Assembly: GCF_022376445.1 (NCBI RefSeq)
Contig: NW_025955531.1
Location: 1-22,170, forward strand
Direction of reading: 5' to 3'
DNA: 22,170 nt
From: Fomitopsis serialis
Taxonomy: Eukaryota > Basidiomycota > Agaricomycetes > Polyporales > Fomitopsidaceae
Positions 11,588-22,170 of this stretch are shown here, in pieces; within the stretch, counting starts at the first letter, position 1, and each line of letters starts with the position of its first letter. A model generated the notes under the pieces. That model saw only the letters and a list, made by a program, of their open reading frames with translations. It ran no database searches and was not told the origin of the DNA. Made by a program: the position numbers and the translations under genes.

Positions 11588-13007
11588 TTACAAGTCATCG
11601 GACTTCCGGCTCCACGAGAGCGCCTCCTCGTATCGCCGGAGAAGTAGTCGTTCCACCCACCCACCAGCGGGGTACGCCTTCTCCCACTGATTATGTAGGT
11701 GTACCGAGAAAATGCGCCCCAGTGCTTTGTCCAGCCCGCCGCCCTCTTCTCGCCCTAGCCCCAAGGTCCATTGCCCATTCTTCGGATCGGACGCGAAGGG
11801 GTCCGGCAGTCGGTTGTCGAGCCTGCATGAACGCGCGTCGGAGAAGCAGAAGGGCAGCACCTTGAATGGAGGGACCCCAGCAGCGACGAGCCGCCGCCAG
11901 AGCTTGAGGTACAGAAGTGCGCCCCAGTCGGTCGTCCCTTTGCGTGGTGGCTGAGATGTCACCATGACGTGGAAGGCCTCGCAGAGATACGGAGAGTGTT
12001 GCCGGAAGCGCATGAGCGCGCCGTTGAAGGGCATGTAGATTTTGTCTGTAGTACACTCAGCCCACGACCATCATAGACAGAAGACTCAACGCACCATAAC
12101 AGTCCCACTGCGTCACGAACTCGTGCTCGAGCAGCGGAGCCAGGTCCCGCGTGAGCAACGAGTCCATATCCACCCACACGCCACCGAAAGCCCAGAGCAC
12201 GAGCAGCCTGACCAGGTCCCCGTCGATCCACGCACGCGTGTCCTTCACGCGCAGCAGATCGCTGCCCTCCAGCTCCGTCCCGCGCGCGAGCTCGCCGTAG
12301 TCCACCACCCGCAGCTCGAACGCCTCCGGAAACCGCTCGCGCCACTTCGCGAGGATCGCGTTGCCCGAGAGGTCGCCGTTCGACCACAGCACGAGCGTCG
12401 TGTGGTCCGTGTCCTGCGTCGCGAAGAAGGACTTGAGCATCCACTCCTGGCGCGGGCCAAACGCGGCGAGGTCCGTGCGCCAGTACGTGTGGTAGTACGT
12501 GCGCTCCTCGCCGCCCAGCGCGTCGAGCGGGCGCGGGCCCTGGATCGTGCCGGCGAAGTCGTAGCAGTCCATGCCGAGCCGCAGCGGGAGCCCCGCGTGC
12601 ACTTCGGTCTGCTTGTGTCCGTATAAGGCCTCGGAGAGATTGTACTGCGACGAGACGCGGTCGGGGTGGAAGCAGCCTGCGAGCGGGAGGATGGGCTCGA
12701 TCTCGGATTGGATCCAGTCGCGCGAGTAGAACGCGAGCTCGATGTGCGGCTCCCACACGAGCAGACCACCCAGGACAAGGAGCACCACGCAGGGAATGAC
12801 GAACTTAAGAATGGTCATTACGACCCGTGGACGGAGGAGCTGGTGCTTCGCGGCGAACCATCGTCGCCTCCAGGCGTGAGGAGGGGCATCCGGGATGTCT
12901 TGGTGATACGGTGTCGTGGGCGAAGAGCCCCCGCTCTCTGAACGTCGTCGCGATGTTGATTCTGAGAACGCATGGAGAGGCAGGCGGGTATAGTCGCTTC
13001 TCGACAT
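11588..13007 (-). CDS. Family 32 glycosyltransferase, type II membrane protein (two exons)
   Basis: Exons are 13007-12095 and 12045-11588. The 49-bp intron 12094-12046 (GTGCGT...CTACAG) joins WDCY to DKIYMPFNGA, giving 456 aa. A cytosolic tail of about 60 residues rich in Ser and Arg precedes one membrane segment (about 62-85, VVMTILKFVIPCVVLLVLGG). The lumenal domain contains WIDGDLVRLLVLWAFGGVW followed by D280-M-D282, the DXD metal and nucleotide-sugar site of the Gly_transf_sug (DXD) family. Fungal relatives include Och1-type and inositolphosphoceramide mannosyltransferases. The actual sugar and acceptor cannot be read from the sequence. Location in the Golgi is inferred from topology. 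The coding region is strongly GC-rich, and frames on its other strand are shadows. Confidence 0.87.
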
Positions 13008-13785
13008 CAGGGAAGGTCAGGATCACGCACTTCGTACTAAAGCTGTCGACCGTCCCTTCCCTGGCCCAACCAGTTCCTAGTGCTGTGCCCTAGAGCCAAG
13101 ATGCCTTTGAGGTGGAATGAGTTGCGACGTAGAGCAGAAAGTGTATTGAGGTCTCGACACTTCAAGCTTCAAGCTTCAGATCTTCAAACCGGACGTCCGT
13201 TCATGTGCATGAGAGCTCCTGAGGCTGTGATGTATGCTGTGACAAGAGAGCGCTCTCGTGATGTGACCATTGCATATACGTACAGTGACACGGAAGTAAT
13301 GCTATACTTCAAATCGTATCGCGCAGAGCTACTAGCTGTTTGATGTCGACCGTCGACCCATCCTTGGATCTGCCATCACTTGGCTGGAAGAGTCCCACAA
13401 GGCAGTTGCTGGTGGCCGTGGATGGTACCGTCCTCACCAAGTCGCGTGACAGTCACGCTCTACGCGTCGGTGGCTGTCGGCCAACACGGTCACGGTGGTG
13501 GCGGGTCGCGCTTGGTTCGTACATGATCGCCACAAGGACTCAACTCTAAAGTGCGAATCGTTCTCTATGCCCTTGTGCACCTGCTATCTATCTCAAGCTG
13601 CTCTGGTATAGCTCGGTGAGTTCGTTGACGACAGATATATGCGTACAAATGTGCATCATGTTGCACCTCTGACTGGACCACTTAGCAGCATTGACGAGAC
13701 TCGGAGTTACGCATGCATGGTAACGGCCTGGAACTGAGTGTCGCCATACTCCTCCGGGTCGAGAAGAAGTCACATCGTTTCCAAA
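13008..13785. other. Intergenic region between GT32 and the first tandem DUF7918-type gene
   Basis: This 778-bp stretch separates two divergent genes and should contain both promoters. Short open frames (for example 13080-13343) show no family signature. A block near 13441-13470 (GTCGCGTGACAGTCACGCTC) resembles GTCGCGTGACTCTCACTCTC near 15299 upstream of the next paralog, which may be a remnant of the tandem duplication. Confidence 0.4.
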
Positions 13786-15130
13786 ATGAGACATCGCGAC
13801 TGTGAAGTGTTCATTAAATGCGATGGCCAGGTGCTAGATGAACACAATGTCCACATCGAGGGTAATGTCGTAGACTGTTACGTTGCTAGCGATTCTGGCA
13901 AGGTGTGTGCATGCATGTGGCCATGTATGAGCGTCACGATGTACATGTACTGACTCATGTGCACGAGGTATTCGAAGTTTTGTGCAACAATCATTCCTCC
14001 GAGCATATATCCGTATGGACCGCTGTCGACGGCCAGCAGTTTCCTAGGGCGATGGCCATGAAGGCAGGAAATATGGACAGGAAAATGACTTGCGAAGATG
14101 GCAAGAATGGGACTAGATCATTGATGTTCTCGAACATCCCTATCACAGGCATGATTCTCATCTCATTGTCAACGTGTTTCTCAATGAGCGTGTCAGATGA
14201 CGATGATGCTGCGAGGGAGATGTCCTGTGGCAGTGAACTTGGTACAATTCAGGTCAAGATTGTACGTTCAATATTCAAGAAGAAGACGTCATGGACAGCT
14301 CCCACCGTTGCAAAAGCGCAGAATCTCGAGCCTATCCATGAGACTGCTAAGAAAGGCGGTTTGCATTGCGTCTCGTGAGTCGGCAGTCTGCTACAATATA
14401 TTTGATACTTGCCATCGTGTTCTGACCACCTCAGTTTCGGAGCGACAATGCCTGTCAAGAAACCTCGTAATAAGCTTTTGCGGGTCTCGCGCATCGACGA
14501 TTGGCAAGCACCCTACATTACTTTCAATTTCCGCTATCGACCTCGTGGTGAGTCGCTTCACTTCCCATGACTTCCCGCTGAGAATATTCACTCTGTGCCA
14601 GCGATTCTTCAAGCGCATGGCATCATAGAATCCCTTCCCCTCGACCAGCCTCGCGTTGACCCATACGACAATGCACTCGCAGGAGGTGCCCCATCGCCAG
14701 CCCCGCCTGACGTTCCCAACGCGACTCGTCGTAAACGACGAGACAGGCCTTCTCCTCCAGACGTGCCGCAGAAACGGCCGCGTCAAGATGCTGGTCCATC
14801 CTTTGTGATTGCGGGTTCTCCCGCAGAAGATGCTTTGCTTGGCGGCGATCAGGAGGATGAAAAGTTGCCTCTGTTCAAGGACGAGGAGGACGAGAGTGCA
14901 GACGACGCGGACGCGATCGAGGTGCGTTCTCACGCAACTCAGCCTATGCTTCACCGTGATCTCACGTACAACACACGTTTCAGGCTCAGATACAGGCTTT
15001 ACGACAGCGGCTTGATCGAACCAAATCGAGGAAGACTCGACGAAGCCAATCTCGATTCGTCAAGAGAGAGACGTCTCCCATTCGGGTAGGCGGGTTCAAC
15101 GGCGGTGTCATAGACCTGACGGATGACTGA
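13786..15130 (+). CDS. DUF7918-type protein, tandem copy A (with GC-AG or retained intron)
   Basis: Exons are 13786-13902, 13968-14148, 14197-14374, 14435-14547, 14602-14921 and 14984-15130, giving 351 aa. The protein begins MRHRDCEVFIKCDGQVLDE and keeps the family landmarks VDCYVASDSGK, AVDGQQFPRA, LGTIQVKIVR, HCVSFGA, FRYRP and ILQAHGII. An acidic, Pro-rich linker (about 227-300) follows. The last exon encodes a basic segment, VKRETSPI and GGVIDLTDD at the very end. Exon lengths and intron phases match copy B. Between 14148 and 14197 the donor is GC rather than GT. The 48-bp segment has no stop and is divisible by three, so retention would give a 367-aa form. Molecular function is unknown; nuclear or SUMO-linked action is inferred from the tail only. 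Confidence 0.82.
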
Positions 15131-15843
15131 GGTTTGCGGTCGTATGTGCATGGACTCAGAAGTTTCTTTACCTCATGGCTGAGTACTTAATCCGGTCTTA
15201 TGGTTTGTTTCAAAGTGTCAGCGTTTCCAGTACATATATCAAGGAAGTAATGTGAATCTTGCTCGATGCAGATACCGTGACGAGACCACTGCAGGTAGTC
15301 GCGTGACTCTCACTCTCTACACGGTTCACCGCGGCGCACCGCGTTCAGGCGCAGCTTAGGCGCAGCGGTCTCACTTCCTCTGTAACCATATGCGACCGCA
15401 TTCCCACACTCCATTGAGACACATTCACTGCACGCACGCCTTTCAATGCACTGCATCCAAGTACTCGGCACCTAGCTACCTGCTACCAGTGCCACCGGTA
15501 TAATTCCCATTACATACTAAGGGTCACGCCGCTTTTGGCTCAGGTCGAGCCCACGCCACTGAGTAGTAGTACCATTGTTGCAAGACAAACGCGCCAGCTG
15601 AAATAGCAGCGCGCATCTTGCTTTCCTACATCCACTGGCCAGCTGAGGCTGTAAGTAGTGACCGACTGGGTGAGTCCGTCAATTGCATACAATCTCACCA
15701 CACATTGACAAGCCTCCACTTCGAACCCACATCTACTAGTCACGGTAGTAAACACTCAGTTCATTCGCTCAAGCCCAATTGCCGCGCGCGCCACTTTGCC
15801 ACCACCACTCGTTTGACTGTCGACGAATGTGTGTTCGCTCACA
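15131..15843. other. Intergenic region between the tandem DUF7918-type paralogs
   Basis: This 713-bp stretch should contain the 3' end of copy A and the promoter of copy B. No protein-like frame, tRNA or long repeat is seen, apart from the short resemblance near 15299 to the region upstream of copy A. Confidence 0.35.
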
Positions 15844-17103
15844 ATGAGACACCGCGACTGCGAGATAGCCATCACATGTGACGGCAAGCGTCTCGAAGAG
15901 TACAATGTCCAAGTGGAGGGAAATGTTGCCGAGTGCTATATAGCTAGCGAAAGTGACAAGGTATATCTGTTCAGCACGTTCGAGATGCGATGATACTCAG
16001 GACAATTTATATCATGAGGTTTTCGAGATCAAGTGTAGCAACCACTTCTCGACGTATTTCTCCGTGCAGACTACCGTCGATGGCCAGCAGTTCCCAAGAC
16101 GGTTGAGCGTCAAAGCGGGATTCAAGAATGAAACTCTGGAGTGCGCCGATGGTGACGGGTTCAAGCCGTTGATGTTCTCGAGAATCTGTGTAACAGGTCT
16201 GAGCCTTCACAAGTTAGGATAGTCGTCCTGACTCACTGATGCATAGATGACGACAATGCACCGAGAAAGTCAAGCTACGCCGACAGCCTCGGTTTGATTG
16301 AGATACGCGTTGTCCGTGCAACGATCGAGAAGGCGGTGCCCTGGACACCTCCGCCGGGTCCGGGTCCAAAAGCTATTGGCCCTATTCATGAGACAATGAA
16401 GAAAGGTGGGATGCACTGTGTATCGTGAGTGTGCATCTCTGTGATTATAACACATTTGAGTCTGAATTGCTTAGCTTCGGAGCGACACAGCGACACAAGA
16501 ATATTCCCGAGCTTGTAGTACCCTCGTACATTGACCAGTGGTCTGCGCCATACATAATCTTCAAAATCCGATACAAACCTCTTGGTAAGTAGTCGAGCTC
16601 GTTGACGCTTGTGATCCAGTCTCTCATTCCGACCCCCAGTGATACTCCAGGCGCAAGGCATAGTAGAACCTGCAGTGGACCAGTCACGCCGTGCTGGGCC
16701 ATCTAGAAATTCGCCAGTCGTGTCGAACCCATTATCGCCAGAACGGGAGGCTGCAAACGGTGCTCGGCGTCGCGACGCACATGATGCCTCTGATTCCGAC
16801 CGTCCTCGGAAACGGGCTCGTAAGGATGGGTCGTCAGCGTCTCCGAGCTCGTCCAAGGGAGAGGGTGATGATGGCGACGACAACCTCACTGCGCTCCAGG
16901 TACGTGCCCTCGCATACCTGGCGATGACAGAACTGCAACGGCGGTATGCCTCGCAGGCCCAGATGCGTGCCATACGACGCAAGATCACCAAAGCTCAGAT
17001 ACGGAAGATCCAACGTGACCAGTCAACCGGAATCAAGCGGGAGGAGTCCCCTATCGATGCTGGGGAGTTTCACGGCGGCGTCATCGACTTGACGGAGGAC
17101 TGA
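15844..17103 (+). CDS. DUF7918-type protein, tandem copy B
   Basis: Exons are 15844-15960, 16019-16196, 16247-16424, 16475-16584, 16640-16899 and 16957-17103, giving 329 aa. First and last exons have exactly the lengths of copy A (117 and 147 bp). It starts MRHRDCEIAITCDGKRLEE and continues AECYIASESDK, TVDGQQFPRR, LGLIEIRVVR, HCVSFGA, IRYKP and ILQAQGIVEP. A charged Ser/Pro/Arg-rich linker with KRARKDG, a possible nuclear import signal, follows. The tail carries a basic helical segment, GIKREESPI and FHGGVIDLTED. The last intron (16900-16956, GTACGT...CGCAG, 57 bp) is also free of stops and divisible by three, so an isoform with 19 extra residues is possible. Tandem duplication with copy A is evident from gene structure. 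Confidence 0.84.
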
Positions 17104-18474
17104 GGCTCAGTGCGTTCGCATGCGCGCGGCGTGTCCTCAAGAGATTGTATCCGCTGGTGCTCATCGCGGCAGTCGTATGACTCGCTATGTCTTCAATAAT
17201 CCGTGCTTTCGTGCGCCGTGACCCCTACGCTGGTAGTGTATTGGTCGTGAGCGTGATGCTAGGCCGGGGAGCGGGCCCATACTTTCATCATGTCGATTCT
17301 TTTTGGCCCTTACAGTACTTCCGTCGTCGTATCAGTCAGTGGTGATACACATATGGTATTCCGGTACATAATGTCCTCATGCACGCCTAATAGGTCCATT
17401 CTCAGTACATGCTAAGCCAATCCTGACAGCACGAACACGTACCTACTCGTATTGCTACTATCTAGAGCGTTGGCTCGGCCCTCGCGGACAATAAAAGGAT
17501 TCAAACAGAAAGTTCTGTTCTCAATATATTGAACAAACCAAATCTAATACCATCTGGCCCGTCGAAGTCTCAAGCTCGTCAAAGCTTCTGTGTGCAAGGG
17601 AGGTACACAGCGCTGAATTTAGCCCGGCATGACCGGACGAGGCTGACTGACAGCGTCTGTGGCTTCACATCTTCAAGGCCCTGCAACGCGCCACAAGCCC
17701 AGGCGAGTGGGGCAAGGACTTCATGGCGGAATCAACATGGAGGAAGAGGAGGAGGGAATTGGTTTTTGGTGCGGTCCCAGGTGTAGGTGGTGCCTCGGAC
17801 CTCCAGGAGCCTCCAGGCCCCATATTCACGCCTCGATTTCGAAATGGGTGGCAGTGTTGATTGGTATTAGTAACCGGTTAACCGGTAACCAGGCTACATA
17901 TGGAGTTGTTCTTCATTAAAAGTTACAGGCAGTCAGTATTATGTAAGTACTCTAGATAGAGTTGTCTTTCCGATAACTCACAGCGCGTCATTACCGACAT
18001 TGACTTAGCGCCCGAAAACATCCAACTATCCTATGACGCGACCCGTTCCCAACCATGATCCCGCCCCGCTTGAATCCGTTTGAGTTCTGGCCGCGAACGT
18101 TGCGCTCTGACTGCTCTGGATCTGCACGTATTAGGGCATCCCAACTCATCACCTTTATCTGAATTGCGATAGGTCCGCAGCTCACGAAAGCAGGATTACT
18201 GTAACCCGGAGCGCCGGCTATAGTTAGCATCACCCACTCGACCCCCACGGGCAGCGTAATCGAGTGACGACTCCGAGCCACGCCGACACGGCTTGTCCGC
18301 GGCTCGTCTCTACCCGCTGTTTTCTATCCACCCGTAAGTCGCGCAGTCTCACTTCAGCCTCAGCTTCAGCAGTCATCTTCATCTCATCCCCCACGACCCG
18401 TCAGGCTTCACGACCATTCTCACGACCCCCTGCGAAATAAACGCACAGCAGACGACGACGATCGCACGACCTGA
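17104..18474. other. Long intergenic stretch before the PH-domain gene
   Basis: This 1.37-kb stretch has no supported gene; frames at 17529-17786 and 17659-17919 lack protein features. AATAAT (about 17194) could serve as a poly(A) signal for copy B. From about 18290 to 18474 the plus strand is pyrimidine-rich with CTTCAGC repeats, consistent with the 5' leader of the PH-domain gene. A 14-bp palindrome at 17873-17886 is listed separately. Confidence 0.4.
17873..17886. promoter_or_regulatory. 14-bp perfect palindrome with AACCGGTT cores
   Basis: ACCGGTTAACCGGT is its own reverse complement. With its flanks it reads AACCGGTTAACCGGTAACC, which contains one AACCGGTT and one AACCGGTA. AACCGGTT is the known binding core of Grainyhead/CP2-type transcription factors, which also occur in fungi. 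Regulation of a neighbour is inference only; chance is possible. Confidence 0.3.
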
Positions 18475-21400
18475 ATGTCCGCGAGCAGAGTAGAGACGGT
18501 GGAAAGGCCCCGGAGAGAGACACCCGCAGATGTGAGGCATTCCCAGTTTTTGGCAAGTGCTCCGTCTAGACTCGCCCTCTGCTTCTCACACGGCAGCAGC
18601 AGGTCAAAACGAGCCACTTTCTCAAGAAGGTGTCCAACATCCGCAGCGCGCGCCGGCAGAGCACCGATGGCAAGCACCTCGGCGTGCCCGACAAGTTCCA
18701 GCGCACGACGCGCTCCATGGACCTTGGCCCGAAGGACCTCGCCGTGCTCACGAGCCACCATACCTCCGTCCATATGAGCCGGAACTCGGATACTCCCTCC
18801 CCGAGCGGCCGCTCTTCCGAGAACGGACCCGAGTCTCACGTCGAAGACCCCGTTGCACAACCGCATACCGGCTCGCCACGACCCACCCCCGAGGCGGTCT
18901 CGATCAGCATGCCTGCCAGTCCACGGCTCTCCGAGGAGAGCGGGGTGACCTCACAATCGCGAAACACGCCCTCGGGACCCACAACATCAACGCACGCCTT
19001 GTCATTTCTGACGGATCCAGACGGACTACTACATGCACCCGTGAGCAATTCGGCTTCCACGAGTCTAGACACGATCGACACAGAGACAGGCCCTCCACAT
19101 CTTACCTCTGCGGCGCGGCGGGAGGCGGCCTCGAACACCACACTAGCCAGTCCACAGCTTTCCGAGGAGAGCCGAGTTACTCCTGAAGAGCTCACAGCAT
19201 CGTCGCATGCTCTATCGCAGCCGGCGGACGTAGTACGGTCATCCGTGGGCAGCCTGGCTGCTCCAAGTCAAACGACAGTCAACGCGTCCGCTATGGTCGC
19301 ACCGGTGACGTCCGAGTCCAACTCAGCCCTTGCAGTAGCGACCAGACATGTCCCGCTTGCGTCCGGACAAATCTCTCCAGGTCTGTCCGATCGACGCGAC
19401 CTCGCGCCGCGCCTTGCGACGCTACCGCCCCCCATGATGGCCAGCTACATGGCGAAGGGGAGTGCACGCTTGACGCCCTCCATCGCCTCACGGCAGCCCC
19501 CGATGCCGGTCCTGAGTCTGCCGCCGCTCCCACCCGTTGCTCCTTCCCAGCAGCCTCAGCGGCCGCGCCAGGGAGCTCCGCTGCGAAGCATTCCCGCGCT
19601 GCCCATGCGCGGCCCGAGTGAGGCAGATGAGGCAGACCACGACAACGCAATGCTGGAGGAGGAAGACGAGGACGAGGAGGACATGGACGCGAGCCCGGGT
19701 ACTGATGCGGAGGGCGCGGCCAGCGACGACGAAATGGAAGACGGCACCGAAATGGAATCGTCTGAAACGCCTCGGTCACGTGGCGATCGCGCAGGCGGGC
19801 TTCCTCAGATCGAAGCCTCCCGCCTGCACGCGGAAGTCACCGAGTCGCTTCGGACCACCGTTTATTTCACCCCAAAGCCAGACGGCCAGGCCACCCCCCG
19901 CCTCCGTCCTGGCTCGTCCTCCTCCTCCGCGACAGACTATTTCTCCTCCAAGCGGCGCAACAGCATCAGGCAGCAGCACGACCGCCCCGACTCCCCCGTG
20001 CGCACCCCCCGCCCCGCCGACTTCATCGGCTCGCCCACCCTGCGCACCCCGGCGCTGGGGCATGCACAAATTGCTGGTATGCCACCAGGCTCTCTCGGAC
20101 GACCGGGATTGTACCACCTCGGCTCACGGAGTATGGTCGACCTCTCCTTGTCGAAGAAAGGCAAGGAGACCACCACGTCGCCATCGATCACGGCCGACCC
20201 TGTTGCTGGGAGGCGCAAGAGCAAACCGCTGCCAGGTGCGCCGACAATACATGAGGACGAGCATAGCACGCCCAAGCCCCCGAGTGTCCCGCAAGACATC
20301 TTCCCATCGACGCCGACGCTGCGCAGGCAGCGGTCGATGCCAACATACAAAGTATCGTCCGATCCACCACCGTATCCATCCTTCCATCCTCGTTGGGCTG
20401 GTCCTATGGTGCTGCCGAGAGATGAGGAGGGGATGGAGCGCCTACCTCCGTACTCGAACGCTGTCTACCTCGCGGCCGTCATACCCCGCAAGGTGGAGTT
20501 CACCTCGCCTGGCGTTCAGGCGAAGGATCGCAAGTGGCGGCGAGTGCTTTGCGTGCTCGAGGGGACCGCGTTCCGCGTGTACAAGTGCCCGCCTAGCATC
20601 GCGGGCGTCAGCGCAATCGAGTCGTGGTGGGAGAAGAAGGTCGGCGTAGGCGACATCACTGTCGTGAACACCGGTGCGGTGACACAGTCGGGGATCAGGG
20701 TGAGTGCGGTGAGGGGGCGTGCAGACAGTGAGAGAGCGGGAAAAGAGGATACGGACCCGGCGAGCCCAGATCCTAACACACGGGAGAGCGAGCCGCCACC
20801 GGCACAACAAGCACTTCCACCGTCGCGGTCAAAACTTCGTCTTCCGGGCAGCTTGTTGCACCCCAACCGGTCGAATACCTCAAGGACGAACTCGACACCG
20901 AGCCGTCTGAGCGTGTCTAGCAGCCAGTCTAGCAACTCGAGCCAGTTACAGACACGGCGGAGCACGGACCCCTCACAAGACGACCATTCGTCGATATCTG
21001 TGGTTGCGCGCGCGTCAAGCGACGCACCTTCGTCGCGGCGGACGAGCTACGTATCATCGAACGCGCCGTCGCCTCGGAGCGCGACGTTCACTCGGCCCAC
21101 GGCGGGCTCGCCGCCCGCGAGCGACAGCACGTCGTCCTTCTTCCGGTCGCGCATACTGCACACCTCGCCGCCCGACGCGGGGCCGAAGCAGCCGCCGGAG
21201 CCGAACCCGAAGGACCTGATCCGGGCGTACACGCTGCAGAACGCGGAGAGCGGATTGGCGAGCGACTACGGGAAGCGCAAGAACGTGATCCGGGTGCGGA
21301 TGGAGGGCGAGCAGTTCTTGCTGCAGGCGCCGGATGTGGCGGCGGTGATCGATTGGATCGAGGTGGGTGCTGGTCGCGCTTCCGTGGTGCGAGAAGGCGT

Positions 21401-21629
21401 GTCTGACGGGCCGTGTGCAGGGTATCCAGGCTGCGACGAACATTGCGCTTGATCTGGATGAGCGGCCGATGCCTAAGGGCCCGATGTTCCCAAGGTATGT
21501 TCGGTACTGCGGTTATGTGAGTGTGATAGAGCGCAGACTGACGCGGTGGTACTGCCCAGACGACGCAGAAGGAGACCACGCCCTCAAGGTGTCGCGGGCT
21601 CTACAGCCACTGCCACCGCGAATGCATAG
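18475..21629 (+). CDS. PH-domain protein with long disordered N-terminal half (four exons)
   Basis: Exons are 18475-18531, 18603-21362, 21421-21494 and 21560-21629, giving 986 aa. The first intron (18532-18602) joins [19 protein letters not shown] to [10 protein letters not shown] in phase. The ATG at 18475 is preferred because the large exon opens without one. Residues 40-630 are Ser/Pro-rich and probably disordered, with an acidic run ([11 protein letters not shown]) near 370. The PH domain appears split. Strands near 636-690 ([34 protein letters not shown]) and 890-955 ([38 protein letters not shown]) are separated by about 190 low-complexity residues. The tail [14 protein letters not shown] is strongly basic. 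A lipid-binding membrane or bud-site role is inferred from the PH fold; partner and lipid are unknown. Confidence 0.83.
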
Positions 21630-22170
21630 TCAAGGGTCGTTTGCATAACTTTGCATCAGTGTCGTTGTCCCATGTTCTGTGTCTGCTCTATCTGCGCTCG
21701 TGTGCTCGCCCATATTAGAACAGAACATTCTGCGAAACCTATCCAGGTTCCCATCCATCCTCCACCCGCATACCCTGCATCGCTAGTCTTGCGTCTCGTG
21801 ACGACTGCGCACGTTTTTGTTCCTTTGGATACATTCTCTTTTCATTACTACGACTGGATGTGTGAGATAGCAGTTACTGTACTATACTGGTGTGCAAATA
21901 ATGCCTCTCCCTTCAAACGGGCGGGTTCTGTAGTTTCCATGTGTCCTCCTCGATCGAGGAAGACGTACTCGGCTGCAGATGGCGCTCGTTGTCCATCAAG
22001 GTGTGACTACCGTGACTGGGTGGTGACGGTCACTGCGTCGACTAGCGAATTCACGCCTTGCAGCAAGCCTGCCTCCTCAATTTCCTCGCCAGCGAGCACG
22101 TCCCACCGTCTCCCACCACCTTTACTCGCCCGCTCGACTCATCTGTCTCTGGGTCACTTCTCCACAAACG
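21630..22170. other. Gene-free right end of the window
   Basis: This region contains the 3' UTR of the PH-domain gene and then unassigned DNA. The last 100 bp are pyrimidine-rich on the plus strand (CCCACCGTCTCCCACC...), like the leader of a plus-strand gene that would begin beyond the window. No coding region is supported here. Confidence 0.35.

Noticed and set aside
12042..12626. Long open frame on the plus strand opposite GT32
   Set aside because: It lies wholly antisense to a GC-rich coding exon with clear GT32 motifs and has the Arg/Val-rich composition of a shadow frame.
13163..13195. AAGCTTC direct repeats
   Set aside because: Only two or three short units; ordinary simple sequence.
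13080..13343. Possible small gene upstream of tandem copy A
   Set aside because: No similarity to any family I recognise, and it lies in a probable promoter region.
19537..20649. 370-residue plus-strand frame inside the PH-domain gene
   Set aside because: It is a +1 shadow of the Ser/Pro-rich coding exon, dominated by Arg and Pro, with no family signature.

Overview
The window is nuclear DNA from a basidiomycete fungus, most likely an Agaricomycete. The genes carry many short introns of 47-72 bp with GT(GAGT)...(Y)AG borders. The recognisable proteins are eukaryotic: PP1 catalytic subunit, a mitochondrial SDH assembly factor, a family 32 glycosyltransferase and a split PH-domain protein. Three genes belong to a family I recall as DUF7918, which is expanded in mushroom-forming fungi. 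Order-level placement is not possible from this window alone. All exon models come from reading the sequence by eye.

Layout. 433-3501 is a complete DNA transposon with near-identical 27-bp inverted ends, TA on both sides, and a two-exon minus-strand gene for a large DDE transposase. It appears to sit inside a diverged dispersed repeat (about 150-432) whose uninterrupted relative lies at about 4430-4700. 4766-5300 (minus) is SDHAF2, divergently paired with PP1 (5966-7334, plus). Another dispersed repeat, in inverted orientation (3821-4211 and 7815-8195), brackets this pair. 8196-9604 has no gene I can support. 9605-10861 (minus) is an AT-richer seven-exon DUF7918-type gene. 11149-11335 is a broken copy of the SDHAF2 5' end. 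11588-13007 (minus) is a Golgi-type GT32 glycosyltransferase. 13786-15130 and 15844-17103 are tandem DUF7918-type paralogs on the plus strand. 18475-21629 (plus) is a long, mostly disordered PH-domain protein.

Themes. The housekeeping genes (SDHAF2, PP1, GT32, PH protein) lie among transposon, repeat and duplicated material. The three DUF7918-type proteins differ strongly in sequence and base composition but share one C-terminal module: a basic helical segment, a K-x(2,3)-S-P site and a terminal VIDLT-x-D. That ending looks like a SUMO-interacting motif, and in the tandem pair it is preceded by a SUMO-acceptor consensus (V/I-K-R-E). This is the best candidate here for undescribed biology. The PP1 gene is conserved along its length but appears to lack one base at each of two places, which needs checking against reads.
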